Source of the DNA: CBFIGX01 sp965662265 | GTDB lineage: Bacteria; Bacteroidota; Bacteroidia; Flavobacteriales; UBA7430 | Direction: 5' to 3' | Assembly: GCA_965662265.1 (NCBI GenBank) | Contig: CBFIGX010000001.1 | Span: forward strand, 310,001-374,000 | DNA: 64,000 nt | In this document: one piece after another, positions 1 through 7,766 of the stretch | How the letters are laid out: every line of letters begins with the position of its first letter | Numbering within the stretch: the first letter of the stretch is position 1 | Position numbers and translations under genes: made by a program | The notes under the pieces: model-generated | The model's database searches: none | What the model was told of the DNA's origin: nothing | The model's input: the letters and a program-made list of their open reading frames with translations, nothing else

Positions 1-326
1 TTGTCAACAGTCGTAAACTTTCTTTTGAAATACTCTTCGTTGTCAATAAAGTATACTTGCATTCTTGCTTGAGGGATAGATGCTACTTTAATAATAAGAG
101 GTTGATCTATGTCATTGACATTCAAATTCATCCCAGAAAGGCGAATTACTTCGTGCAGTTGATGCCTTCTCTCATTAATACATCCAAAGCGAGGCATAAA
201 CAATCGGACCTCAACACCAGATTCATTCATTGCCTGAGGTAAAAACCTCGCTGTCTTAGACAAGTTGTTTTCAGGAAGATATGGAGTAATCTCCTGAGAA
301 ACATATAGAATTCTTTTCTTAGCCAT
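1..326 (-). CDS. Glycogen/starch synthase-like protein, N-terminal part (cut by window edge)
   Basis: Translating the reverse strand from the ATG at 326 gives 108 residues that run off the window. The start (MAKKRILYVSQEITPYLP) and later segments such as LFMPRFG and VYFIDNEEYF match the N-terminal domain of the Bacteroidota glycogen/starch synthase family (GT5, GT-B fold), usually found divergent from panC as here. The canonical KTGGL substrate-binding loop is replaced by LSKTARFL, so the donor sugar should not be assumed to be ADP-glucose. A TAATTTTG box lies upstream on the same strand. Only the first domain is visible, so catalytic completeness cannot be judged. Confidence 0.75.
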   Translation of the reverse strand, partial: MAKKRILYVSQEITPYLPENNLSKTARFLPQAMNESGVEVRLFMPRFGCINERRHQLHEVIRLSGMNLNVNDIDQPLIIKVASIPQARMQVYFIDNEEYFKRKFTTVD

Positions 327-360
327 AATCTACTTATCTTTATTCTTTAGAACAAGAGAG

Positions 361-368
361 CAAAATTA
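361..368 (-). promoter_or_regulatory. Candidate -7 box for the glycogen-synthase-like gene
   Basis: The reverse strand reads TAATTTTG, a match to the Bacteroidota -7 consensus TAnnTTTG, 35 bases before the ATG at 326. I see no clear TTTG about 20 bases further upstream, and such boxes arise easily in AT-rich DNA. Confidence 0.35.
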
Positions 369-400
369 CAAAAAAATATCCACTTTACTAAGTTTTATGT

Positions 401-408
401 TAGCTTTG
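401..408 (+). promoter_or_regulatory. Candidate -7 box for the panC operon
   Basis: TAGCTTTG matches TAnnTTTG and lies 30 bases upstream of the panC ATG at 439. No good -33 TTTG is seen at the expected distance. It would drive panC, panD and the three genes behind them. Confidence 0.4.
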
Positions 409-438
409 AGGCCTTTATTTGACTGAAAATTACGCTCC

Positions 439-1287
439 ATGGAGATCATTTCGAATATTAAAGACTTACTAAAAATAAGAAAGGACTTAGATCCTGATCT
501 GAAGATTGGCTTTGTGCCAACGATGGGTGCCCTACATTTAGGGCATAGTTCTTTGGTGAAAAAAGCGGAACAAGAATGTGATTTTTGCATTTGCTCCATA
601 TTTGTAAATCCTAAGCAATTTAACAGCGTGGAGGACTTAGAGAAATATCCAACACGCCTAGATCAAGATTTAAAACTATTAAAGTCTACAGGTTGTCACT
701 TAGTGTTTCTGCCTTCAAAAGATGAAATTTACCCCAAAGACTATAAGGAGAAAAATTATGATTTTGGCCTTTTAGACCGAGTTATGGAAGGGGTAGAGAG
801 GCCTGGACATTTCAATGGAGTAGCTATGGTAGTTTCGAGGCTATTTGATCTTGTAAAGCCACAAAGAGCATACTTTGGTGAAAAGGATTTTCAGCAACTC
901 TCCATAATAAAATCTTTAGTAGCTCAAGAAAAAAGAATGATTGATATTGTAGCTTGCCCGATCCTTAGAGAAGATGATGGACTTGCCATGAGCTCAAGAA
1001 ATTTACGTCTGACACATGAAATGCGAAATGCAGCACCACGTATTTATGAGCGACTAAAGATTCTTAGAAAAAATCTTAGTCACAACAGCGTCCATGAACA
1101 AAAGAAATGGATGGCAGAGCAATTTGCTCATGATCCGCTACTTAAGTTAGAATATTTTGAAATATCAAACGCTCAAACACTTAAGCCTAGCATAGATTGG
1201 TCGGAAAGCAAAGAGCATATCGCTTGTATCGCGGTATATGCAGGCTCTATTCGTTTAATTGATAACATTTTATTAAAAATTAATTAA
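439..1287 (+). CDS. panC: Pantothenate synthetase
   Basis: The enzyme joins pantoate and beta-alanine with ATP to make pantothenate, the coenzyme A precursor, in the cytoplasm. The 282-residue length is normal for the family. Clear signatures are PTMGALHLGH (residues 27-36, with nucleotide-binding His33 and His36), FVNPKQF, the pantoate-binding MEGVERPGHFNGV segment, GEKDFQQL and the REDDGLAMSSRN block near residues 178-189. The ATG at 439 places PTMGALH at the usual distance from the N terminus. It is first in a forward operon; panD follows 18 bases later and supplies its beta-alanine, so two adjacent steps of one pathway are linked. Confidence 0.97.
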   Translation: MEIISNIKDLLKIRKDLDPDLKIGFVPTMGALHLGHSSLVKKAEQECDFCICSIFVNPKQFNSVEDLEKYPTRLDQDLKLLKSTGCHLVFLPSKDEIYPKDYKEKNYDFGLLDRVMEGVERPGHFNGVAMVVSRLFDLVKPQRAYFGEKDFQQLSIIKSLVAQEKRMIDIVACPILREDDGLAMSSRNLRLTHEMRNAAPRIYERLKILRKNLSHNSVHEQKKWMAEQFAHDPLLKLEYFEISNAQTLKPSIDWSESKEHIACIAVYAGSIRLIDNILLKIN

Positions 1288-1305
1288 AATTTCTAATTTT
1301 GACGG

Positions 1306-1656
1306 ATGCAAATAGAGGTCGTTAAGTCTAAAATTCACCGAGTAAAAATTACGCAAGCTGATTTAAATTATATCGGATCTATTACCATTGATGAAGACTT
1401 GATGGATGCTTCAAATATTATTGAAGGAGAAAAAGTCCAAATTGTAAACATCAATAATGGTGAACGATTAGAAACCTACGCGATAAGAGGCGCACGAGGA
1501 GCGGGTGAAATATGCATGAATGGCCCAGCTGCTCGTAAAGTTCAGCCAGGTGATGTTGTTATCATCATTACTTATGCACTAATGCCCATAGAAGATGCCA
1601 AATCTTTTAACCCTGCACTTATTTTCCCCAACGAAGAAACTAACCGCTTAGACTAG
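1306..1656 (+). CDS. panD: Aspartate 1-decarboxylase precursor
   Basis: This pyruvoyl enzyme decarboxylates aspartate to beta-alanine for the PanC reaction. The 116-residue proenzyme has the self-cleavage site Gly24-Ser25 within YIGSITID, so Ser25 should become the pyruvoyl group. Other family features are the RGARGAGEICMNGPAA segment and the VIIITYA strand near residues 85-91. It follows panC by 18 bases and precedes the next gene by one base. A TAATTTTG sequence ends 4 bases before the ATG; if used as a -7 box it would give an almost leaderless internal transcript. Confidence 0.97.
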   Translation: MQIEVVKSKIHRVKITQADLNYIGSITIDEDLMDASNIIEGEKVQIVNINNGERLETYAIRGARGAGEICMNGPAARKVQPGDVVIIITYALMPIEDAKSFNPALIFPNEETNRLD

Positions 1657-1657
1657 G

Positions 1658-2671
1658 ATGAACAATAAGTTGCTTTCTACACTGAAGTATCTCTTCTTTT
1701 TAAGCTTAGGAGCTATCATTCTTTATATGGTATTGAAAGGCAAAGATTTGAATAAGATGCGCGATGATCTGATGAATGCAGAATACAAGTATCTTATTTT
1801 ATCTATGATTTTTGGTTATGCAGCCTATCTTTTTAGGGGCTTAAGGTGGTTGTTACTTTTAAAAACAATGAATTACAAAACTTCTGCTAATATGGCAACA
1901 CAAGCTATTGCTGCAGGTTATTTTGCCAATGTTATTTTCCCTCGTGCTGGAGAGGTTGTGCGCTGCACTAGTCTTTATAAAGTAAGCGACATCCCCGTAA
2001 ATAAACTCTTTGGAACCGTTTTATTAGAGCGCGCCATAGACCTTATTATGCTAGTGGGCTGTATTGCTGTTAGTTTCGTTCTTAAATTTGATGAGTTGGT
2101 TCGCTTTTTTAGCACCGTGATGCAAGACAGCAGCCCACAAGAAACTAGTAATACCAAACTAATTTTAGCTATTTGCTTACTTCTTATAGCCTTTGGCTTA
2201 TACCTCTTTAGAATAAGACTCAAAGCAAGTAAGCTTTATCAAAAGGTAGTCAACTTAGGCAAAGGAGTAAAAGAAGGCTTCCAAACCGCCTTTCATATGG
2301 AGCAAAAAGCCCTATTTACTTTGTATACCTTTTTAATTTGGGTTATGTACTTATTTATGACCTACATATGCTTCTTTAGCATCCCTGAAACTTCGGGCTT
2401 AAGTCTTGCCGACGGATTGTATATTACTGTAATTGGAGGATTAGGAATGGTTGTTCCAGTACAAGGAGGTTTAGGGCCCTACCATGCAGCAGTTACACTA
2501 GGTGTAGTTAGTATCGGCTTAAGCGAGACTACAGGAATAACTCTTGCTGTTCTTGTCCATACAGCACAGTCAATAATGATTCTAATCACAGGGATTATTG
2601 CAGCAATTGTTTTATCTTTCGCTAAAAGAAAAACAAGGCCTAATGACGCAGCTGGATCAGGTTCGAACTAA
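1658..2671 (+). CDS. Lysylphosphatidylglycerol synthase TM-region / UPF0104 family membrane protein
   Basis: This 337-residue inner-membrane protein has about eight hydrophobic segments. It carries the family pattern around residues 91-125, VIFPRAGEVVRC followed by LLERAIDL, and a Gly-rich VPVQGGLGPYHAA segment near residue 267. The family corresponds to the flippase-like transmembrane half of MprF and is widespread as a stand-alone protein in Bacteroidota; its substrate is unknown. The ATG at 1658 lies one base after the panD stop. The 3' end overlaps the start of rfaE2 by 29 bases, which suggests translational coupling. Lipid or polyprenyl-linked transport is only an inference. Confidence 0.8.
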   Translation: MNNKLLSTLKYLFFLSLGAIILYMVLKGKDLNKMRDDLMNAEYKYLILSMIFGYAAYLFRGLRWLLLLKTMNYKTSANMATQAIAAGYFANVIFPRAGEVVRCTSLYKVSDIPVNKLFGTVLLERAIDLIMLVGCIAVSFVLKFDELVRFFSTVMQDSSPQETSNTKLILAICLLLIAFGLYLFRIRLKASKLYQKVVNLGKGVKEGFQTAFHMEQKALFTLYTFLIWVMYLFMTYICFFSIPETSGLSLADGLYITVIGGLGMVVPVQGGLGPYHAAVTLGVVSIGLSETTGITLAVLVHTAQSIMILITGIIAAIVLSFAKRKTRPNDAAGSGSN

Positions 2672-3134
2672 AATTTATTCCCCAAATGAATTAGCCTCTA
2701 AGCTTCAAAAATGGAGAGCTAACAAGGAGACAATTGTATTCACTAACGGTTGCTTCGATCTTATACACTTAGGGCATATAGATTACCTTACAAAAGCCAA
2801 AGACCTTGGAAGCAGATTGGTTGTTGGGCTCAACACAGACAACTCTGTGCGAAATATAAAAGGGCCTAACAGACCTGTAAAAGACCAAGATAGTCGCGCA
2901 AACGTATTGGCAGCGATGCAGTTTATTGATGCCGTAATTTTCTTTGATGAAGCAACTCCTGAAACCCTGATTTCTTGGGTTATGCCAGACGTACTAGTTA
3001 AAGGGGGCGACTATACTATTAAAGGTATTATAGGACATAAGGAGGTGTTATCTAGAGGTGGTTTGGTTAAAACTATACCATTTCTCGAGGGCTACTCTAG
3101 TACAACTATTATTGATAAAATTCTTGAAAAGTAA
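2643..3134 (+). CDS. rfaE2: D-glycero-beta-D-manno-heptose 1-phosphate adenylyltransferase
   Basis: This is a nucleotidyltransferase of 163 residues corresponding to the C-terminal domain of HldE. It activates heptose 1-phosphate to ADP-heptose for the LPS core. The cytidylyltransferase-fold motifs are visible: FTNGCFDL (33-40) and HLGH (42-45), then GLNTD, KGPNRPV and a VKGGDY segment near the C terminus. I chose the ATG at 2643 (MTQLDQ) because it gives the usual family N terminus; an upstream in-frame start at 2598 would lie deep in the preceding gene. The kinase half (HldE domain 1) is not in this window. It abuts radA without a gap. Confidence 0.93.
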   Translation: MTQLDQVRTKIYSPNELASKLQKWRANKETIVFTNGCFDLIHLGHIDYLTKAKDLGSRLVVGLNTDNSVRNIKGPNRPVKDQDSRANVLAAMQFIDAVIFFDEATPETLISWVMPDVLVKGGDYTIKGIIGHKEVLSRGGLVKTIPFLEGYSSTTIIDKILEK

Positions 3135-4499
3135 ATGGCTAAAGTAAAAGTAAAAACAGCCTATTATTGCCAAAATTGTGGTACCCAACATGCTAAATGG
3201 CAAGGCCAATGTTCGGCTTGTAAAGAATGGAATACAGTAGTAGAAGAAGTGGTTCAAAAGACTCCCCTAAAAATATGGACCAAGAAAGACGCAAAGCACA
3301 AAGTTAAAGCGCTTAAAGTTGCCGAAATAAGCTTAGAGAAAGAAGTCCGTATTCAAACCTATAATCTAGAATTAGATAGAGTTTTAGGAGGTGGAATAGT
3401 TCCTGGAGCAGTCTTACTTTTAGGAGGAGAGCCAGGAATAGGAAAGTCTACATTGATGCTCCAACTTGCTTTGAGTTTAAAAAATTGTAAAACTCTTTAC
3501 GTTTCTGGAGAAGAAAGTGATAAGCAAATTAAAATGCGTGCAGAACGTCTAGGACAGGGCCAATCTGAATGTTATATTCTTACAGAAACTGTTACACAGA
3601 ATATTTTCACGCATATCAACCACTTAGAACCTAACCTCTTGGTTATTGACTCTATTCAAACATTACACACCCAAAGCATAGAAGCTTCTCCTGGATCTAT
3701 ATCTCAAATACGAGAATGCACTGCAGAATTACTTCGTTTTGCAAAAGAGACAGCAACACCTGTAATTCTAATTGGGCATATCACTAAAGAAGGTCACATT
3801 GCTGGGCCTAAAATTCTGGAGCACATGGTAGATGTGGTATTGCAGTTTGAAGGAGATAGAAACCACATCTATAGGATACTAAGAGCACAAAAAAATAGAT
3901 TTGGTTCTACTGCCGAATTGGGCATTTACGAAATGGTTAATCAAGGTCTTCGCGAAGTGCACAACCCTTCTGAAATATTAATTTCTCAAAAAGATCAAGC
4001 ACTAAGCGGTACGGCAATAGCAGCTACCGTTGAGGGAATGCGGCCTATGCTTATCGAAGTACAAGCATTGGTTAGCTCTGCCGTATATGGCACCCCACAG
4101 CGTTCGTCTACTGGTTTTGACCTTAGACGGTTAAACATGCTACTAGCCGTATTAGAAAAGAGGTGTGGTTTTCGGTTAGGTGCCAAAGACGTCTTTTTAA
4201 ATATTACAGGAGGAATTAAAGTTGACGATCCGTCTATTGACTTGGCTCTTGTAGCCGCGATACTGTCTTCAAACGAAGACCAAGCGATTACCGACAAGAT
4301 TTGTTTTGCCGGGGAAGTAGGCTTATCTGGAGAAATTAGACCCGCTGTTCGTGTTGAGCAAAGAATTTTAGAGGCTGAGAAACTAGGGTTCGAAGAAATT
4401 TACATCTCTAGCCATAACAAGGTAGAAGCGGATAAATTTGCCATCAAAGTAGTGTGCTTTGGTAAAATTGAAGAGCTATACCAAAGTTTATTTAATTAA
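3135..4499 (+). CDS. radA: DNA repair protein RadA
   Basis: RadA is a RecA-like, hexameric branch-migration helicase that processes recombination intermediates. The 454 residues show a C4 zinc finger (Cys12, Cys15, Cys26, Cys29), a Walker A motif GEPGIGKST (98-106), a Walker B strand LLVIDS, the RadA-specific KNRFG motif near residue 253 and a Lon-protease-like C-terminal domain (about 280-454). The ATG at 3135 directly follows the rfaE2 stop. It is last in the forward panC operon, and its stop codon lies in the stem of a bidirectional terminator. Confidence 0.97.
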   Translation: MAKVKVKTAYYCQNCGTQHAKWQGQCSACKEWNTVVEEVVQKTPLKIWTKKDAKHKVKALKVAEISLEKEVRIQTYNLELDRVLGGGIVPGAVLLLGGEPGIGKSTLMLQLALSLKNCKTLYVSGEESDKQIKMRAERLGQGQSECYILTETVTQNIFTHINHLEPNLLVIDSIQTLHTQSIEASPGSISQIRECTAELLRFAKETATPVILIGHITKEGHIAGPKILEHMVDVVLQFEGDRNHIYRILRAQKNRFGSTAELGIYEMVNQGLREVHNPSEILISQKDQALSGTAIAATVEGMRPMLIEVQALVSSAVYGTPQRSSTGFDLRRLNMLLAVLEKRCGFRLGAKDVFLNITGGIKVDDPSIDLALVAAILSSNEDQAITDKICFAGEVGLSGEIRPAVRVEQRILEAEKLGFEEIYISSHNKVEADKFAIKVVCFGKIEELYQSLFN

Positions 4500-4528
4500 A
4501 AGAGAGCCCTACAGACTCTCTTTTAATT
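4494..4528. terminator. Bidirectional terminator between radA and the HMA gene
   Basis: A 13-bp perfect stem (4494-4506 paired with 4516-4528) closes a 9-base loop. It is flanked by A and T runs on both sides, so it can act on both strands. It overlaps the radA stop codon and touches the stop of the convergent HMA-domain gene. Confidence 0.8.
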
Positions 4529-4905
4529 TACTTTTTATCAGAACATGATTTTGATTTACCTGTTCCACACGGCTTTTTGCAACAAAAGTGAAGGTTGTCG
4601 TAGGCTTTCTTATCTGCTTTTACAGAATCTGCATCATAGCCTAAGTCGCTAATTACAGCTCGTAGGTTCTCCGCTGAGGTCTTATCACTTCTATAACGAA
4701 CAGTTAGCATGCCAGATTCTACATCCATTTTGGCATATTTGACTCCTTTTTCAAATGCCAAGGTGTTGTTTACAATTAGATCTTCACACATACCGCAAAC
4801 GGCACTGGTTTGAATGTTAATTGTTTCTGTTTTTTTGCTTTCTTTTTCTTGAGCCATTGTTGCTATTGGAAGCGCAAACAATAGTATCCAAATTAAATTT
4901 TTCAT
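4528..4905 (-). CDS. Secreted heavy-metal-associated (HMA) domain protein
   Basis: This 125-residue protein has a signal peptide (residues 1-18, cleavage near MAQ) and one ferredoxin-like HMA domain. The metal-binding motif is CGMC at 37-40, followed by the expected strand and helix pattern up to about residue 95. A Cys-rich tail (His106, Cys108, Cys109, Cys113, Cys121) is unusual for a plain HMA chaperone and could form a second metal site. It lies 10 bases behind the TonB-receptor gene on the same strand, so the two are probably co-transcribed. I infer periplasmic binding of a soft metal, copper being the first guess; mercury or silver cannot be excluded. Confidence 0.8.
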   Translation of the reverse strand: MKNLIWILLFALPIATMAQEKESKKTETINIQTSAVCGMCEDLIVNNTLAFEKGVKYAKMDVESGMLTVRYRSDKTSAENLRAVISDLGYDADSVKADKKAYDNLHFCCKKPCGTGKSKSCSDKK

Positions 4906-4915
4906 TGTTTTTTTA

Positions 4916-7186
4916 TTAATCGTTAAACGTTACTCGTATTCCAGAGTATATTTTTCTTCCCATTACTGGGCCCCAAATCATAGCGGCATCAAATCCTTGC
5001 TCAAATGGGTTTTCTACATTTCTTATAGGATTATCTTGTGTATAGTCTAAGGCATTTTCTACTCCAAGATACCAATCAAAATTTTTAAACTTTCGTGTTA
5101 CTTGTCCTGATAACATGTTAAAACTTGGCGACCAAAACTCAAATACATCCCCTTTACTTGGCACCCTACTTGGCCCCATCTTTTGTAAAGTAATATTTAC
5201 ATCCCAAATCTCTTGCCAAGCAGTATACCCTAACTGTACTAAAGAGGTGTGCTTAGGCACAAAAGGTATATAGGACATGCTTGTATTGCCAGCACCAAAA
5301 GTTGCTTTTGTTTGATTCCACTTTTGAGCAAACTTAAACTCCCAGCCTTCTGCTGGCTCAATAGTAGCATCTATTTGTAAGCTTGTTGAGGATGAATTGC
5401 CGTGAAGGTTGTACATCTTAATCCGAGAAGCGTCTTCTATGTCAACGATCAATTGCTGCGTAAATTCTGTTTGATAGATGTCCAAATTAAATGTAGACTC
5501 CTTATTAAATAGGTAGAAACAGTAGGCAAAATTAAATCCATAATTCCATGCTTCTTCTGGTTTAATTTCAGAGTAATCTATAGATGTTTGGTGATAAGAA
5601 CCTAAAGAATCTTGTGTGTATTGGATCAGTTCTAGACTTCTATCACTAAAGAAATAGGATATGTTTTCTGCCAGGGGATTTGCCTGTCTGTTAGCCTTAC
5701 CTATGGAGGCTCTAAGTACCATATCTTCTGTAGGGTTATAGCGTAAGTGTATTCGTGGGTTATACCACATTCCCCAACGGTTGGAATGATCTGCTCGAAA
5801 ACCAATAATTGAAGAGAACCTTTCATTAGGCTTATAGTGTAGTTCAGAAAACACTCCAACTGTTCTATCATCACGTTTGTAGTCCATAGTATTTAAGACT
5901 TCTTTGTAGTTATCCAAATAATATGACGCGCCTACCTTAAAGATTTTGGTAGAGTCTTTTAATTGGGTTTGATAAATAGCATTAAGGTATAAACTATTTT
6001 GTGCTCCTGAGTAGTCGGAAGTACCAAATGAAATATTTTGACCGTGATATCTCAATGAACTCATTAATCCAATACTTGTTCCGGGCTTGTCAAATATATA
6101 TCCTGTTTTAGAGTAAAACTCAATCTGATTGGTATTCATGTTTACCTCGTATGGACTTATAAAATTATCTGATTCATCAAGAACAGAGGTCATTTGTCCA
6201 GAAATACGTTCTTCGTTAAGATACCTTAACCCAAATTGTAAGTGTTTGTTTTCGGAATCTTTATACGCCCATCTGTTAAGAAGTGTTAACCGCTTCATTT
6301 TTGGGTCATCTGCAAAATTATCATCATTATGGTCTACCGACTTTCCCATGTAGGAATAGTGTCCCAAAAGAGCTGTGCTCCAATCGGCATTAACAGGGCT
6401 AGATAGAATGAAATTATTCTCTATCATCCCGCCACTATTTACATAGGTGTTCCAAAAGAGCTTATCTGCTGTATTTGGTTTGTAAAGTTCTACGTTTATC
6501 TGCCCACTCAATGATTCAAAACCATTCACAACAGATCCTGTTCCTTTAGCAATCTGTATAGATTCAATCCAGGATCCAGGAATATAGCTTAAACCATAAG
6601 AAGCTGATAAGCCACGAAGTAATGGCATATTCTCAGAAAGTACTTGTGTGTAAACTCCATCTAAGCCTAACATTTGAATACGTTTAGCTCCAGTAATAGC
6701 GTCTGTAAAACTCACATCAACAGAAGGGTTAGTTGTAAAGCTTTCGGACAAATTACAACAGGCCGCTTTATTAAGTTCTACGCTAGAAATCCACTCTATA
6801 TTATTGGCTTGAAGTAAAGACTTGGCATTCGATTTTTTTCGATCTAGAACGTCCACCTGATTAAGAGTTTCTTGTGCTAGAATAAACTTGACTTCTTTTT
6901 GTTCATTCAAATAGATGGTATCAGAGCGATAACCTACAAAACTTGCGATTAATGAATGTGGAAAAGGAGTTTTTAGCTCAATGCTAAATTCGCCATTAAG
7001 CTTAGTAACGGCCCCTTTTTTATCTTTGGCACTAAACACGTGTGCTCCAGGAAGCGCGATCGGTTGCCCTTTGCTATTTAGTTCATAAACAAACCCGTTA
7101 ACAACCTCGTCAGCTCTGCCATTTTGAGCGAGTGCAGAAAGAAGTCCTGCTGTAGCAAACAGCAGTACTATAATGTGTTTTTTCAT
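4916..7186 (-). CDS. TonB-dependent receptor with carboxypeptidase-regulatory-like domain (putative metal receptor)
   Basis: This is a 756-residue outer-membrane receptor. The order is signal peptide (1-20), a carboxypeptidase-D regulatory-like beta domain (about 28-105), a plug (about 115-235, including the GTGSVVNGFESLSGQINVEL strand) and a 22-strand-type barrel to the C terminus. The plug begins with NKAACCNLSESF, with Cys143-Cys144 adjacent; such vicinal Cys are rare in plugs and suggest metal recognition. It lies between a Cys-rich secreted protein and an HMA protein on the same strand. Uptake of a metal complex is an inference from that context; the substrate is not visible from sequence. 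Confidence 0.88.
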   Translation of the reverse strand: MKKHIIVLLFATAGLLSALAQNGRADEVVNGFVYELNSKGQPIALPGAHVFSAKDKKGAVTKLNGEFSIELKTPFPHSLIASFVGYRSDTIYLNEQKEVKFILAQETLNQVDVLDRKKSNAKSLLQANNIEWISSVELNKAACCNLSESFTTNPSVDVSFTDAITGAKRIQMLGLDGVYTQVLSENMPLLRGLSASYGLSYIPGSWIESIQIAKGTGSVVNGFESLSGQINVELYKPNTADKLFWNTYVNSGGMIENNFILSSPVNADWSTALLGHYSYMGKSVDHNDDNFADDPKMKRLTLLNRWAYKDSENKHLQFGLRYLNEERISGQMTSVLDESDNFISPYEVNMNTNQIEFYSKTGYIFDKPGTSIGLMSSLRYHGQNISFGTSDYSGAQNSLYLNAIYQTQLKDSTKIFKVGASYYLDNYKEVLNTMDYKRDDRTVGVFSELHYKPNERFSSIIGFRADHSNRWGMWYNPRIHLRYNPTEDMVLRASIGKANRQANPLAENISYFFSDRSLELIQYTQDSLGSYHQTSIDYSEIKPEEAWNYGFNFAYCFYLFNKESTFNLDIYQTEFTQQLIVDIEDASRIKMYNLHGNSSSTSLQIDATIEPAEGWEFKFAQKWNQTKATFGAGNTSMSYIPFVPKHTSLVQLGYTAWQEIWDVNITLQKMGPSRVPSKGDVFEFWSPSFNMLSGQVTRKFKNFDWYLGVENALDYTQDNPIRNVENPFEQGFDAAMIWGPVMGRKIYSGIRVTFND

Positions 7187-7239
7187 TTTTATTTTTTTTG
7201 AAATAATCCCTTTGTAACTCTAAAAAATAGTCATAGGTA

Positions 7240-7674
7240 TCATATCAAGAAGGTTTGAATAATGCAGAGTAATTTTCTCCCACTTAGAGGTGGTGGAGGG
7301 TAAAAGTTATCTTTTAATAGATAATAATCTGGTATAAAATGTTGTATGCAAGCAAAGCAAGAGCATGCACTTAATGAGCTTTCTTGCGAAAAAAGATTTT
7401 GATAACTGCTGGTTAGCGCTTCGAAATCAAATTGTACATATTTACTGAAAGAAATATCACAAATATTATTCGCCAAATCAGAACACTCACATTGGCTATA
7501 CTCCAAAGAGTTTGAACAACAACAAGTATTGGTTTGATCTTCATGACATACAGTTGTTTGCTCAGCCATGGTACACACTTCCCATTGGTAGGTAAAGCCA
7601 GAGCTAATCATAGCTACAAACAAGGCTAAACTAAACGCTTGGATTTGCAAAAAGTATGTTTTGATTTTTTTCAT
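7240..7674 (-). CDS. Small Cys-rich exported protein (HYC_CC_PP-like family)
   Basis: The protein has 144 residues from the ATG at 7674; a longer TTG start at 7683 is less likely. A hydrophobic N terminus (about 7-27) suggests export. It has many cysteines, including TVCHED, TCCCSN, CECS and CSCFAC, and ends with YPPPPLSGR. The spacing of H/C, CC and PP elements resembles the small Bacteroidota family named HYC_CC_PP, which sits next to TonB receptors and HMA proteins. It probably opens the three-gene metal set, with 53 bases to the receptor gene. A TATATTTG box ends only 6 bases before the ATG. Its function is unknown. Confidence 0.65.
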   Translation of the reverse strand: MKKIKTYFLQIQAFSLALFVAMISSGFTYQWEVCTMAEQTTVCHEDQTNTCCCSNSLEYSQCECSDLANNICDISFSKYVQFDFEALTSSYQNLFSQESSLSACSCFACIQHFIPDYYLLKDNFYPPPPLSGRKLLCIIQTFLI

Positions 7675-7766
7675 CAATAGCAAATATACAAAATAATGGT
7701 AAACACTTATATTAGAGTTTTATTCAAAAGGTCTTTAAACATATAATAACCCAATGAATATAACGG

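Noticed and set aside
2598..2642. Longer N terminus for rfaE2
   Set aside because: It would extend the overlap with the upstream membrane-protein gene and adds residues not seen in the family; the ATG at 2643 fits.
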